From assembly GCF_024129735.1 (NCBI RefSeq), contig NZ_JAMXXK010000011.1, positions 1 to 64,000 of the forward strand: DNA of 64,000 nucleotides, given 5' to 3'. The position numbers were made by a program, and so were the translations under genes. Positions 9,120-17,953 of the stretch are shown piece by piece (position 1 is the stretch's first letter; each line of letters opens with the position of its first letter). The notes beneath the pieces are model-generated. The model did no database searches and had not been told where the DNA came from. It saw only the letters and a list, made by a program, of their open reading frames with translations. Source of the stretch: Acinetobacter lwoffii (GTDB lineage: Bacteria > Pseudomonadota > Gammaproteobacteria > Pseudomonadales > Moraxellaceae).

Positions 9120-10138
9120 TGCAGTGTCGTGCTATTTTCTGACTGAAGCTTCTGTGCAACCGAAGAAGCAATTCCATCCCCAATCGATGAACCCATACGA
9201 CCCAAGACTGATTCAAATGGACTATATTCAATGGTGTAATTCAACGCTTTTTCAGTTTTCAGTTCACGTTTCAAAGTATTTAAGCTACCGATACGATCCG
9301 CAATTCCTAATTTCACCGCCTGATCACCGGTCCAGAACAAACCAGAGAAAATGGCAGGATCATTAGATTTCAATTTATTACCACGCCCCTGTTTCACTGC
9401 ATTAATAAAGTGACCATGCACATTATCTAGCACACCCTGTACATGGGCTTTTTGTGCAGGATCAACAGGCTGAGTCATAGACAACAGAGCTTTATTTTCA
9501 CCTGAAGTCATGGTGCGATCTTCAACGCCTAACTTTTGCAATAGATTAGTCACACCATAATTCGGCATGATTACCCCAATTGAACCAACCAGACTCGATG
9601 GATTGACAATAATTTCATCCGCGGCTGAAGCAATATAATAAGCACCTGAAGCCCCCGTATCGCCAATCACGGCATACAGTTTTTTCCCAGGATGCTGTTT
9701 TTTCAGATACTGAATTTCCTGCCAGATCTCATCCGACTGTACCGGTGAACCGCCAGGTGAGTTGATATTTAGTACCACTGCTTTGCTTTGTTTATTTTCA
9801 AAGGCTTTTTTCAATGATTTGATGGTATTGCTACTGTTGACACTCTGCTTGTCGGCTGCAATCGTACCCACAATATCCACGACTGCAATATGAGAACCCG
9901 CACCAGCGCTGGCATCTGACGAGACTGAACTACAGCTCTTGCCCAATGCCAGAATAACCACAAGCAGATAAGCAAAAGTCAGGAATTTAAAGAAAATTCC
10001 CCAACGGCGCGCACGGCGCTGTTCTTCTACCGAAGCTAAAACTGCTTTTTCAAGCAATTTCCATTCCGGACCAGTCGGTTGAACTGGCTGTTGCGTATTT
10101 TGTATTTGATTTTCAGGTTTTGGTGGCCAATCGGACAT
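9116..10138 (-). CDS. sppA: Signal peptide peptidase SppA, 36-kDa type (S49 family)
   Basis: SppA degrades signal peptides left in the membrane after protein export. The 340-residue product is the short, single-domain type. It has a cytoplasmic N-terminus, one membrane helix about 48-65 and a periplasmic S49 protease domain from about 85. The Ser nucleophile is probably Ser165 (ASGAYY) and the Lys base Lys217 (SGENK). Their 52-residue separation matches that of the catalytic pair in Bacillus SppA as I recall it. It starts a two-gene operon with the hydrolase, overlapping it by four bases, and is divergent from the acyltransferase gene. Confidence 0.9.
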   Translation of the reverse strand: MSDWPPKPENQIQNTQQPVQPTGPEWKLLEKAVLASVEEQRRARRWGIFFKFLTFAYLLVVILALGKSCSSVSSDASAGAGSHIAVVDIVGTIAADKQSVNSSNTIKSLKKAFENKQSKAVVLNINSPGGSPVQSDEIWQEIQYLKKQHPGKKLYAVIGDTGASGAYYIASAADEIIVNPSSLVGSIGVIMPNYGVTNLLQKLGVEDRTMTSGENKALLSMTQPVDPAQKAHVQGVLDNVHGHFINAVKQGRGNKLKSNDPAIFSGLFWTGDQAVKLGIADRIGSLNTLKRELKTEKALNYTIEYSPFESVLGRMGSSIGDGIASSVAQKLQSENSTTLQ

Positions 10139-10264
10139 AAATAATCCAATAAATTGATTTATATTGAATCCATTATATACACTGAATCGGGTAATTCTGT
10201 CTAAACAAAACGTTTTCGCCTATAATAAATTTTGTTCTCTTTTTTTTGTACTTAGACGAAATCA

Positions 10265-11239
10265 ATGACGAAACAGGGCTCACGGAATTCAGCTTACGGA
10301 TTACTCAAATACATTAGCCGCCAACCGCTTCCGGTTTCTCGCTGGATGGCCCGTATTCTGGCCTTTATTGTGAACAGTTTTAAAGTCACTAAAACTTCGG
10401 AAGTCATTCGTCTCAACCTTGAAATCAGTCTTTCAGAACTGTCTAATCAGGAACGTGAACAGATTAACCGTGCTGCGGTTCGCAATGAATTAATGTCATA
10501 TTTCGAGTTCTTTACTATTTGGGGCTCAAGCAATCAGAAAAATCTTAAACGCGTTCATCGCGTTATTGGCGAAGATCTACTTCATGATGCCATTGCACAA
10601 AATAAAGGCCTAGTGTTAATCGTGCCACATTTTGGTACCTGGGAAATTATGAATGCCTATGTTGCCCAGTTTACCTCCATGACTATTATGTATAAACCTG
10701 TAAAAAATCAGGCAGCGGATCAGTTTGTACGGGCTGCGCGTAGCCGCGAACAGGCACATCTGGTGCCGACCGATGAATCTGGCGTCCGTCAGATTTTTAA
10801 GGCCTTAAAACAAGGCGGCACTACGGTCATCCTGCCGGATCATACCCCGAATATCGGTGGTGAATATATTCCCTATTTCGGCGTGCCTTTGGCCACGAGT
10901 AATTTGAGTGCTAAACTGATTCAAAAGACCAAAGCGCGTGCCCTGTTTTTATATGCCTTGCGTAATACTGATGATGGATTCGATATCTTTATCGAAACGG
11001 TTGATGAAAAAATTTATAGTGGCAATGCCAATCAAGGCACGCAAGTCATTATCAATAGTATTGAAAATTTAATTCGTCGCCATCCGGAACATTATCACTG
11101 GAGTTATAAACGTTTTAATGCGCATCAAGACTTAGGAAATCTCTATAAACTTGAACATGAACAAGCCCTGAACAAAGTAAATGCGTTGAGAACACAAGAA
11201 CTACATGAAGTTTCGCCCATATTGGAATCAGTCACTTAA
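10265..11239 (+). CDS. lpxM: Lipid A biosynthesis acyltransferase (LpxL/LpxM family, probably LpxM)
   Basis: This is a lysophospholipid-acyltransferase-superfamily enzyme of 324 residues that adds secondary acyl chains to lipid A at the inner membrane. The catalytic HX4E motif is His122 and Glu127 in PHFGTWEIM. The substrate-site region PDHTPNIGG and the downstream FGVPLATSN follow the family pattern. The N-terminus is only weakly hydrophobic. From memory, the A. baumannii enzyme beside comEC is the dual lauroyltransferase LpxM, which is the basis for the symbol. The superfamily call is firm, the subtype less so. Its last 12 bases overlap the convergent comEC gene. Confidence 0.8.
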   Translation: MTKQGSRNSAYGLLKYISRQPLPVSRWMARILAFIVNSFKVTKTSEVIRLNLEISLSELSNQEREQINRAAVRNELMSYFEFFTIWGSSNQKNLKRVHRVIGEDLLHDAIAQNKGLVLIVPHFGTWEIMNAYVAQFTSMTIMYKPVKNQAADQFVRAARSREQAHLVPTDESGVRQIFKALKQGGTTVILPDHTPNIGGEYIPYFGVPLATSNLSAKLIQKTKARALFLYALRNTDDGFDIFIETVDEKIYSGNANQGTQVIINSIENLIRRHPEHYHWSYKRFNAHQDLGNLYKLEHEQALNKVNALRTQELHEVSPILESVT

Positions 11240-13690
11240 AGGCTGACGATACAACCACTGCCATCCATGTCGTTCGGCAGAAAGCACCAGTTTTGAGCCT
11301 TGTTGCTGGAAGTGCACACTCCCCTGTTCTGCCGTGGTCAATAATGGAATATTAAGAGCTTTTAACCGTTGCTGCGTCAGTTGGCTCGGGTGGCCATAAC
11401 GGTTAAATTTCCCAGCCGAGGCAATCGCCAGTTTAGGCTGCAAAACTTCTAAAAATTGATAGGCTGAACTGTGCTGACTGCCATGATGGCCGAGTACCAG
11501 CACATCGACCTGAAGTTCGGGATAGTCTTGGAGCAGCTGATATTCAGTCTCCCAGCCCGCATCGCCCATCAGTAAAAAGTTTTGATACGGTCCGGCATTT
11601 TTGATTTGCAGATATACCACACAAGAGCGGTCATTTTTATTGAAGTTTGGCATATTTAACTGCTGCTGCCGAGGTGCCAGAATTTTAAAGTTAATCGTCT
11701 CAGACCATTGCCATTGCTGTCCTGCATAACAAAACTGAAAGCTTGAAGAAGCAGCTGTTTCAGGCATCTGATTGGATGACACTTGTCGGATGTTTAGTTG
11801 ATCTTTAATGCTGTGATATGCACCGCTATGGTCCTGATCCAGATGGGTCAAAATCAGTTGATCCAGTTCCCCAACACCTTGCACAGATAGAAACGGCCTA
11901 ATCACTTGTCGACCAATACTGAATTTTTCTTCATTATAATAACCACCCATGTCGATCATCATGCTCTTTTGCCCTTCCCGAATGAAGATGGCCTGTCCCT
12001 GCCCGACATCCAGAACAGACAGCTGAAATGCATGCTGATTAAGTTGAGGAATGCACAGTGGTACACAGGCAAGTGCTGTCCAGCTTTTGGGCACTAAGCC
12101 ACGCGGCAAAAAGACAATTAATAAGCCCAAAATACATAGAGCAATCATCCAGACATTCATGGCCACAGGAATCAGTTGCGGTGCAAACAGCCGATCAAGC
12201 AGATCTAGAAATGCCAGCAGTATATGAATAAAAATATCATTGAGCTGAAACAGCAGACTCGAAAGTGGTTCAGAGATGAAAAATAATAAAGCCGCCAGAA
12301 TATCTACGGGAACTATCAGCAGGCCAATCCACGGGATGGCTACCAGGTTGCTTAGCGGGGTAATCCAAGCCACCTGCTTAAAAAACAGCATCATTAAGGG
12401 AAACAGGGCCAGAAAAATTTTCCACTGCGACTCCACTAAAACTTTCATTGCAAAATACAGCAGTTGTAATGCTGTTTGTATTGTTTGATTCGGTTGCTGC
12501 TGAATGGTTTGATAGATTCGCAGCAAGACAAAACAGGCTCCATAAGACAGCCAGAATGCGGCCGACAAAATGCTAAAAGGATCAAAGAGCAATAATAAGG
12601 CAGCACTTAAAATCAGCAGTTTTAATGGCTGCACACTTTGCCTGAGCAGCAAGGTTAAAGTTACAATCACACAAATCAGTAAAGTGCGTAGCGCCGGAAT
12701 CTCAAAACCGACAAAGGCACAATACAGTAATACACATAACAAAAAAGGCAGACTCAAAAAATACTGCCTTGGCCATTTCAGATAAATCTGCGGTGCGTAC
12801 CTTGAAATCAGATATTGCAAGGTGCCACAGACGATAAAAGCAAAGATCAGCACATGCGGTCCGGAAATCGCCAGTAAATGACTCATGCCAAAACGCTGGA
12901 ATTGCTGTTCCGTCGCTTGATCCAAGAGACTTTCATCACCACTTAATAGAGCCAGTAACAAGCCTTTCTGCTGTACGGGTTGTCTGGCCACAAACTCTCT
13001 TAAGGCCAGTCGCTGTTGTTCTACCCAGAGCAAAAATCGCTGATTCAACTTTTGTTGCTGACGGAAATGTTGAGCATGACCTAGCGTATAGAGTTGTTGC
13101 AGTTGCAACTCCTGAATGCTCTTGATTCGGAAACCGGCCATAACATTTTGCTGTAATGCCCACTTTTCTGCATCAAAGGCACCTGGTGTGGCATAACTAT
13201 GGCTAGGCCGAATCTGGCCTTGTAATAAATAATAGTGTCCCAGTTCAAGAGTCTGCTGTTTGGTTTCATCATTTACCAAACTGGATGTGGTAGGATCTGA
13301 AACTGGCAGAAAACCCATCCACTTAACTGTATTGCCATCAGGATTAAGCACATGCAAGGCTTGCTGGATATTCTGATCGCCCAGTTTATTCAGCTCTTTA
13401 ATATACACCACGATTTCTTTTTCAGAGACCTCGTGCTCTCGCTTGGATAAACGTTCAACCAATTGCAGATTGGCATAAGCGTGGCCTAAAAACAGTCCTA
13501 AAAGCAGGCTTGATCCAGTGATCAACAAGCTTCGCAGCGGTGTATTCGAAATGAACTTTAATTTATGGCAAACCATATACCACAACAGCGCAACGATCAA
13601 AACTACCGTCCCGCTCAGTTGAACAGACAGGAAACTTTTCCCCATACAGGCAAGGCCTAAAATCCAGCCAATACATAGCCACTGCAACAT
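11228..13690 (-). CDS. comEC: DNA internalization protein ComEC/Rec2
   Basis: ComEC is the inner-membrane channel that carries single-stranded DNA into the cytoplasm during natural transformation. The 820-residue protein has the three expected parts. There are N-terminal membrane helices with an OB-like soluble segment (to about 230), and a polytopic Competence domain (about 240-520; note HLLAISGPHV, the conserved start). The C-terminal metallo-beta-lactamase-like domain carries THLDQDHSG and GHHGS metal motifs. It is intact, so the last uptake step should be functional. Competence is well known in Acinetobacter. Confidence 0.93.
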   Translation of the reverse strand: MLQWLCIGWILGLACMGKSFLSVQLSGTVVLIVALLWYMVCHKLKFISNTPLRSLLITGSSLLLGLFLGHAYANLQLVERLSKREHEVSEKEIVVYIKELNKLGDQNIQQALHVLNPDGNTVKWMGFLPVSDPTTSSLVNDETKQQTLELGHYYLLQGQIRPSHSYATPGAFDAEKWALQQNVMAGFRIKSIQELQLQQLYTLGHAQHFRQQQKLNQRFLLWVEQQRLALREFVARQPVQQKGLLLALLSGDESLLDQATEQQFQRFGMSHLLAISGPHVLIFAFIVCGTLQYLISRYAPQIYLKWPRQYFLSLPFLLCVLLYCAFVGFEIPALRTLLICVIVTLTLLLRQSVQPLKLLILSAALLLLFDPFSILSAAFWLSYGACFVLLRIYQTIQQQPNQTIQTALQLLYFAMKVLVESQWKIFLALFPLMMLFFKQVAWITPLSNLVAIPWIGLLIVPVDILAALLFFISEPLSSLLFQLNDIFIHILLAFLDLLDRLFAPQLIPVAMNVWMIALCILGLLIVFLPRGLVPKSWTALACVPLCIPQLNQHAFQLSVLDVGQGQAIFIREGQKSMMIDMGGYYNEEKFSIGRQVIRPFLSVQGVGELDQLILTHLDQDHSGAYHSIKDQLNIRQVSSNQMPETAASSSFQFCYAGQQWQWSETINFKILAPRQQQLNMPNFNKNDRSCVVYLQIKNAGPYQNFLLMGDAGWETEYQLLQDYPELQVDVLVLGHHGSQHSSAYQFLEVLQPKLAIASAGKFNRYGHPSQLTQQRLKALNIPLLTTAEQGSVHFQQQGSKLVLSAERHGWQWLYRQPLSD

Positions 13691-13730
13691 TGAATCTTAT
13701 TCTGTCTTGTTATTATTTTGCCCAATAATA

Positions 13731-13750
13731 AAGCCCACCGGAGTGAGCTT
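13731..13750 (-). terminator. Probable terminator after lolD
   Basis: On the minus strand an 8-bp stem with one G-U pair closes a TCCG loop and is followed by TTATTATT. It lies 27 bp past the lolD stop. The T-run is weak, so read-through into comEC is possible. Confidence 0.45.
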
Positions 13751-13776
13751 CAATCAAATGCGAATATTCTCGTTAT

Positions 13777-14460
13777 TTATGGTTCAATCCAGAGACCATC
13801 CTGCATATGTAAAATCCGATCTGCTGCATGGGCTAGCTGTTCATCATGCGTCACAATCAGCATCGCCATATTGAACTCACGTTGCAATTCGGTCAGCAGT
13901 TCAAAAATCTTTGCTGCAGTCTTGCGATCCAGATTTCCGGTCGGTTCATCGGCCATCATCAGTTTAGGTTTACCCACCACTGCACGCGCCAAAGCTACAC
14001 GCTGACGTTCACCTCCGGATAATTCACCCGGCTTGTGAGTCAGACGATGCGAAAGACCAACACGTTCCAGTAAATATTCAGCCTGCTGTTTGGCTTCCTT
14101 AAACTTCATGTTGTCGCGTAACATCAGCGGCATGGCCACATTTTCCAGTGCCGTAAATTCTGGCAACAGGTGATGAAACTGGTAAACAAAACCCAAATGC
14201 TCATTCCGCACATAACCGCGTTCTGCTTCAGACAAGGTATCAAAACGGCGGCCATTCACCATGACCTGACCCGAAGTCGGACGATCTAATCCACCCAGAA
14301 CATGTAATAAGGTACTTTTGCCTGAACCACTCGAACCCACAATTGAGACAAACTCACCTGCTTTCACTTGTAGCGACAAGCCGCGAATCACATCGACAGT
14401 GGCTTTGCCATCGGTAAAGGACTTGTGAATATTCTGGGCATCTAAAATCAGATTACTCAT
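13777..14460 (-). CDS. lolD: Lipoprotein-releasing system ATP-binding protein LolD
   Basis: LolD is the ATPase that powers extraction of outer-membrane lipoproteins from the inner membrane. From the ATG at 14460 the product is 227 residues. Walker A (GSSGSGKST) is at 42-50, the ABC signature (LSGGE) at 147-151 and Walker B (LMMADE) at 167-172. A longer in-frame reading exists upstream, but 14460 overlaps the permease stop by eight bases, as coupled genes do, and gives the family N-terminus. The single permease gene immediately upstream is its partner. Confidence 0.95.
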   Translation of the reverse strand: MSNLILDAQNIHKSFTDGKATVDVIRGLSLQVKAGEFVSIVGSSGSGKSTLLHVLGGLDRPTSGQVMVNGRRFDTLSEAERGYVRNEHLGFVYQFHHLLPEFTALENVAMPLMLRDNMKFKEAKQQAEYLLERVGLSHRLTHKPGELSGGERQRVALARAVVGKPKLMMADEPTGNLDRKTAAKIFELLTELQREFNMAMLIVTHDEQLAHAADRILHMQDGLWIEP

Positions 14461-15688
14461 AACGCAATGCCTCTGCCGGTTGAATTTTTGCTGCACGTAA
14501 AGCCGGATAAATTGTCGCGACAAAACTAAGGGCCAGTGACAAGCCTACAATCACTAGAACATCCTGCCAGCGCAGATATGAAGGTAAGTAATTAATAAAA
14601 TAGGCATCAAACATATTCAGGCCTAAAGTATTGTTGAGCCAGCCAATAAAGCCACTAATACTGGTGGCCGCAATAATCCCGAGGATGGCCCCTGCGCAGG
14701 TTCCAATCACCCCAATCACGGTACCTTGCACCATGAAAATTTTGGTAATGGTGGCAGGTGAAGCACCCAGAGTCCTTAAAATGGCAATGTCCGATTTTTT
14801 ATCCGTCACCACCATCACCAGCGAAGACACAATATTAAATGCCGCGACTAGAACGATTAGGAATAAAAGCAGGCTGACCATGGCTTTTTCCATCTGAATC
14901 GCACTGAACAGATTACCATGGGTATAAGTCCAGTCCGAAGCATAGAAATTCCCCGGCAAATCACGCACGATTTCCTGAGATACTTGTGGCGCCAGGAAAA
15001 TATCGTCCAGCTTCATACGTACCCCCTGCGCACCATCCGGTAGACGCAGCAAGGTCGAGGCATCATTTAAAGCGATATAACCCATCATCGAGTCAACTTC
15101 AGCACCAATACTGAAGATTCCCACCACTTTAAAACGCTTGAAACGCGGGACAACACCAGCTGGTGATGGGGTGGCTTCTGGCAGAACCAGAGTAATATTG
15201 TCATTTAAACCCACACCCATGGCATCGGTCATTTGCTTGCCCAAAACAATACCAAATTCACCTTTTTTCAGGCTGTCGATACTGCCCTCAACCATATGGT
15301 TTTGTATGATCGAAACTTTTTTCTCATACTCGGGTTCGATCCCACTGACCATAATGCCGGCGACCTGACCCTGTGCGGTCAGCATGCCTTGTAATTGAGT
15401 AAAAGGTGCGACTCCCTGGACATGTTCATGCCCTTCAATTTGTTTTGCAAGTTCTGGCCAATTTGTTAAAATTTGTGTGGAGGAAACAGTCGCTTGAGGT
15501 ATCATTCCTAAGACACGATTCTTTAACTCTCGGTCAAAACCATTCATCACAGACAAGACTGTAATAAGGACTGCCACACCGAGTGTGAGGCCGATCATTG
15601 AGACCAACGCGATAAAAGAAATGAAGTGGTTACTACGCCGTGCGCGAGTATATTTCAACCCTATATACAGCGAGATTGGTTTGAACAT
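14453..15688 (-). CDS. Lipoprotein-releasing ABC transporter permease, LolC/LolE family (LolF-type)
   Basis: This is the membrane subunit of the lipoprotein release transporter. The 411-residue protein has a first helix at about 22-48, a large periplasmic domain (about 50-265) and three helices in the C-terminal third, ending EALRYE as in LolC and LolE. Only one permease gene is present beside lolD, whereas Enterobacteria have lolC-lolD-lolE. Acinetobacter is reported to use a single hybrid permease called LolF, forming a homodimer with LolD, and this arrangement agrees. I start at the second ATG (15688) by family alignment; 15694 is an alternative two codons earlier. Confidence 0.9.
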   Translation of the reverse strand: MFKPISLYIGLKYTRARRSNHFISFIALVSMIGLTLGVAVLITVLSVMNGFDRELKNRVLGMIPQATVSSTQILTNWPELAKQIEGHEHVQGVAPFTQLQGMLTAQGQVAGIMVSGIEPEYEKKVSIIQNHMVEGSIDSLKKGEFGIVLGKQMTDAMGVGLNDNITLVLPEATPSPAGVVPRFKRFKVVGIFSIGAEVDSMMGYIALNDASTLLRLPDGAQGVRMKLDDIFLAPQVSQEIVRDLPGNFYASDWTYTHGNLFSAIQMEKAMVSLLLFLIVLVAAFNIVSSLVMVVTDKKSDIAILRTLGASPATITKIFMVQGTVIGVIGTCAGAILGIIAATSISGFIGWLNNTLGLNMFDAYFINYLPSYLRWQDVLVIVGLSLALSFVATIYPALRAAKIQPAEALRYE

Positions 15689-15714
15689 AACCATCTAGTC
15701 CGAGGTAATAAATT

Positions 15715-16278
15715 ATGGAAAATGTACAGCATCCAAACGGATTTACGGAAAGACGCGTCATGTCTCGAATCGATGCTGCCTTACGAATTAATTATCAGAT
15801 TATTTCCGATGATGTTGCCTTGAATGATCCTTACGATCCTAACTTCGTGTTGCCCCGCTATTTTCTACTACTTGCAGAACTAGATCAATTTGATCATGCG
15901 GTTAACTACGAATTAGAACAATTATCTGAAAAAGATCAACAAATTGCTCGAATCTTATCCTTATTTAATCAAAAGTTAAACCTTATTACCGGTTCTTTGT
16001 ATGACGCAATTGTACAAAGCATGTTACCTGTACCGGAACAGGTGAATTTTTCGGAAACCGGTTTTAGCTTCTTTAATGAGCGCCCTATCGCTGAAGGCAC
16101 CTATCTGCACGTGACTTTGAGTCATCCAGAAAATTTCTTCCATATTGCAGCAACCGCTCAGGTGGCCTACAGTCGCGAAGAAGAAAATGGCAAATATCGG
16201 ACTGGTGCTTATTTTATTACTATGCATCCACAAGACCGTGTCAAACTGGGTGAATGCGTCAAGGCTCATTTTGTCTAA
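15715..16278 (+). CDS. PilZ-domain protein with an internal helical insertion
   Basis: PilZ domains bind cyclic di-GMP. This 187-residue protein has both signature pieces, an RxxxR at residues 14-18 (RVMSR) and NxSxxG at 111-116 (NFSETG). They are about 95 residues apart instead of the usual 20-40. The segment between (about 35-105) is predicted helical and Leu/Gln/Asp-rich. A beta-strand-rich C-terminus follows. A GAGGT ribosome site precedes the ATG. It is a single-gene unit divergent from lolF. The PilZ call is moderately firm; ligand binding and target are unknown. Confidence 0.7.
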   Translation: MENVQHPNGFTERRVMSRIDAALRINYQIISDDVALNDPYDPNFVLPRYFLLLAELDQFDHAVNYELEQLSEKDQQIARILSLFNQKLNLITGSLYDAIVQSMLPVPEQVNFSETGFSFFNERPIAEGTYLHVTLSHPENFFHIAATAQVAYSREEENGKYRTGAYFITMHPQDRVKLGECVKAHFV

Positions 16279-16287
16279 ATTACTGCT

Positions 16288-17202
16288 TTAGTCAGTGCTG
16301 CTGGGTGATGAAAGGCGAGCGTTATAGCTCGCTTTAATTTCTCTGGAAAAATATAACAACAAACCAGCCAGTAAGATAACGACGCCAAAGACTGCTCCAC
16401 CCGATAATTTTTCATCATTCAGAATCACCCCGACAAATAAGGCCAGCATCGGCGTCAATACGGTGGTCAATGACAAAGTGGTCGCCTTGATTTTCTGCAC
16501 CAGTTTAAAATAACAGAACATCGCAATCAGGGAAGCCATGATTACAGCATAACTGAGTCCAATTAGCGATTGTGCCTGTGGGATCTGGGTTGGTGCAAAT
16601 TGCCAGATAAATGGCAACATGGTACAGGCCATGACCGCTGAAACAGCAATAGAACCGGCCGCTTGTGCCATAGGTTCGAGAGGTGCATTAACTTTTTTCA
16701 CCCAGAACATCGAAACACAGTAAATAAAAACACTGAGCAACATCAGGCCTATGCCAATCGGCTGAATATGCTGATCTTTGCCACCGACACAGATAATGCC
16801 CAGACCCAGCAAGGCAATCGCCATACCACCCCACTGCGAAGGATAGAGCTTAAGCTGAAATACAAAACGGCCAATTAAACCGGTAATAATCGGCGCCAGT
16901 CCGAACATCAGGGCAATAATGCCTGAACTCAGATAATCCGTGGCCAGATAAGTGAAAATCTGTGAGCCGATAAAACTGCATGCGCCAGCCAGGTAACTGT
17001 GCATGGATAATTTATCTAAGGGAAAACGGGTTTTAAATAGCCACAACAAGGCAAATGCAAAAGGCAAAGCCAAAAAGAAACGCAATGCCAAAGCCCAGAG
17101 CGGATGCAAATCCGTCACACTCCAGACAATAGCTAGCGGTGTCGTCGCCCAGATAAAAACCAATAAAAGATAGGTGGCAATCATATTGGTTTGTGTGGGC
17201 AT
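16288..17202 (-). CDS. EamA/DMT superfamily transporter
   Basis: This inner-membrane protein of about 304 residues has some ten hydrophobic helices in two five-helix halves, the EamA duplication. The family (drug/metabolite transporters) exports amino acids, metabolites or drugs, and no residue here identifies the substrate. I choose the ATG at 17202; a GTG three codons upstream (17211) is also possible. It is followed leftward, with only a nine-base gap, by the convergent PilZ gene. The YaiI-family gene is upstream on the same strand, 21 bp away. Confidence 0.85.
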   Translation of the reverse strand: MPTQTNMIATYLLLVFIWATTPLAIVWSVTDLHPLWALALRFFLALPFAFALLWLFKTRFPLDKLSMHSYLAGACSFIGSQIFTYLATDYLSSGIIALMFGLAPIITGLIGRFVFQLKLYPSQWGGMAIALLGLGIICVGGKDQHIQPIGIGLMLLSVFIYCVSMFWVKKVNAPLEPMAQAAGSIAVSAVMACTMLPFIWQFAPTQIPQAQSLIGLSYAVIMASLIAMFCYFKLVQKIKATTLSLTTVLTPMLALFVGVILNDEKLSGGAVFGVVILLAGLLLYFSREIKASYNARLSSPSSTD

Positions 17203-17223
17203 GCGAGTCACTCTGAATAAGGC

Positions 17224-17724
17224 TTAAAGCGCGGAAGTTTTACGTTTTTGTTTTTGGATGGTCTGATCGAGTGCGCTGGAAAATTCGCGTTTATCCCGTT
17301 CTGAAATCGGTGGCGGACCGCCCGTTTGCACGCCCGCTCCGCGTAAGCTGTCCATAAAATCGCGCAGATGTAAGCGCGCTTTGACATTGGCCGTAGTATA
17401 AATTTCACCACGGGGATGAATCGCAATTCCGCCTTTTTCAATCACTTCCGCAGCCAAAGGAATATCTTGGGTCATGACAATATCATGCTCTTTCATGCGC
17501 AGAATAATCTCTTTATCCGCAGCATCCGCCCCACTCATCACCTGAATTGAATTAATTCTGATCGAAGGAGTTATTCCGACTGGTTGGTTGGCAACAAAAG
17601 TGACTTCTAGCTGATAGCGATCCGAAGCACGAATAATCACATCTCGCAGAATACGGGGCAATGCATCGGCATCGACCCAAAGTTTGAATGGCAACACAGG
17701 GCTTCCCATTAAGGTATAAATCAT
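17224..17724 (-). CDS. YaiI/YqxD family protein (UPF0178)
   Basis: This is a 166-residue member of the conserved YaiI/YqxD family. Recognisable blocks are [11 protein letters not shown] near the N-terminus, the MTQDIPLA segment mid-protein, HPRGEIYT and [10 protein letters not shown]. The acidic positions (VDADA, TQDIP) resemble the metal site of PIN-like nucleases, but activity has not been assigned in this family as far as I know. ATGs at 17724 and 17709 are both possible starts; neither has a clear ribosome site. It probably shares a transcript with the EamA transporter. Confidence 0.85.
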   Translation of the reverse strand: MIYTLMGSPVLPFKLWVDADALPRILRDVIIRASDRYQLEVTFVANQPVGITPSIRINSIQVMSGADAADKEIILRMKEHDIVMTQDIPLAAEVIEKGGIAIHPRGEIYTTANVKARLHLRDFMDSLRGAGVQTGGPPPISERDKREFSSALDQTIQKQKRKTSAL

Positions 17725-17953
17725 GGTTATTCTAGCAAATTGCAGTGATCAGGTTGATGATTAAATCGCTCCATTTTCATTGCATCTGTCATCAATATTT
17801 TAAAAAGTATGTGCCCGGTAAAACTGGCATGATTCACGCGAGAAAAAAAATTGACTTCATTTGACTGGCATTTTAATTTTAAAATTCATTCGATTGACTT
17901 GAAAAATCGCAATGACCCTCGATTAACTATAAATACATCATCCAAGATCAATT

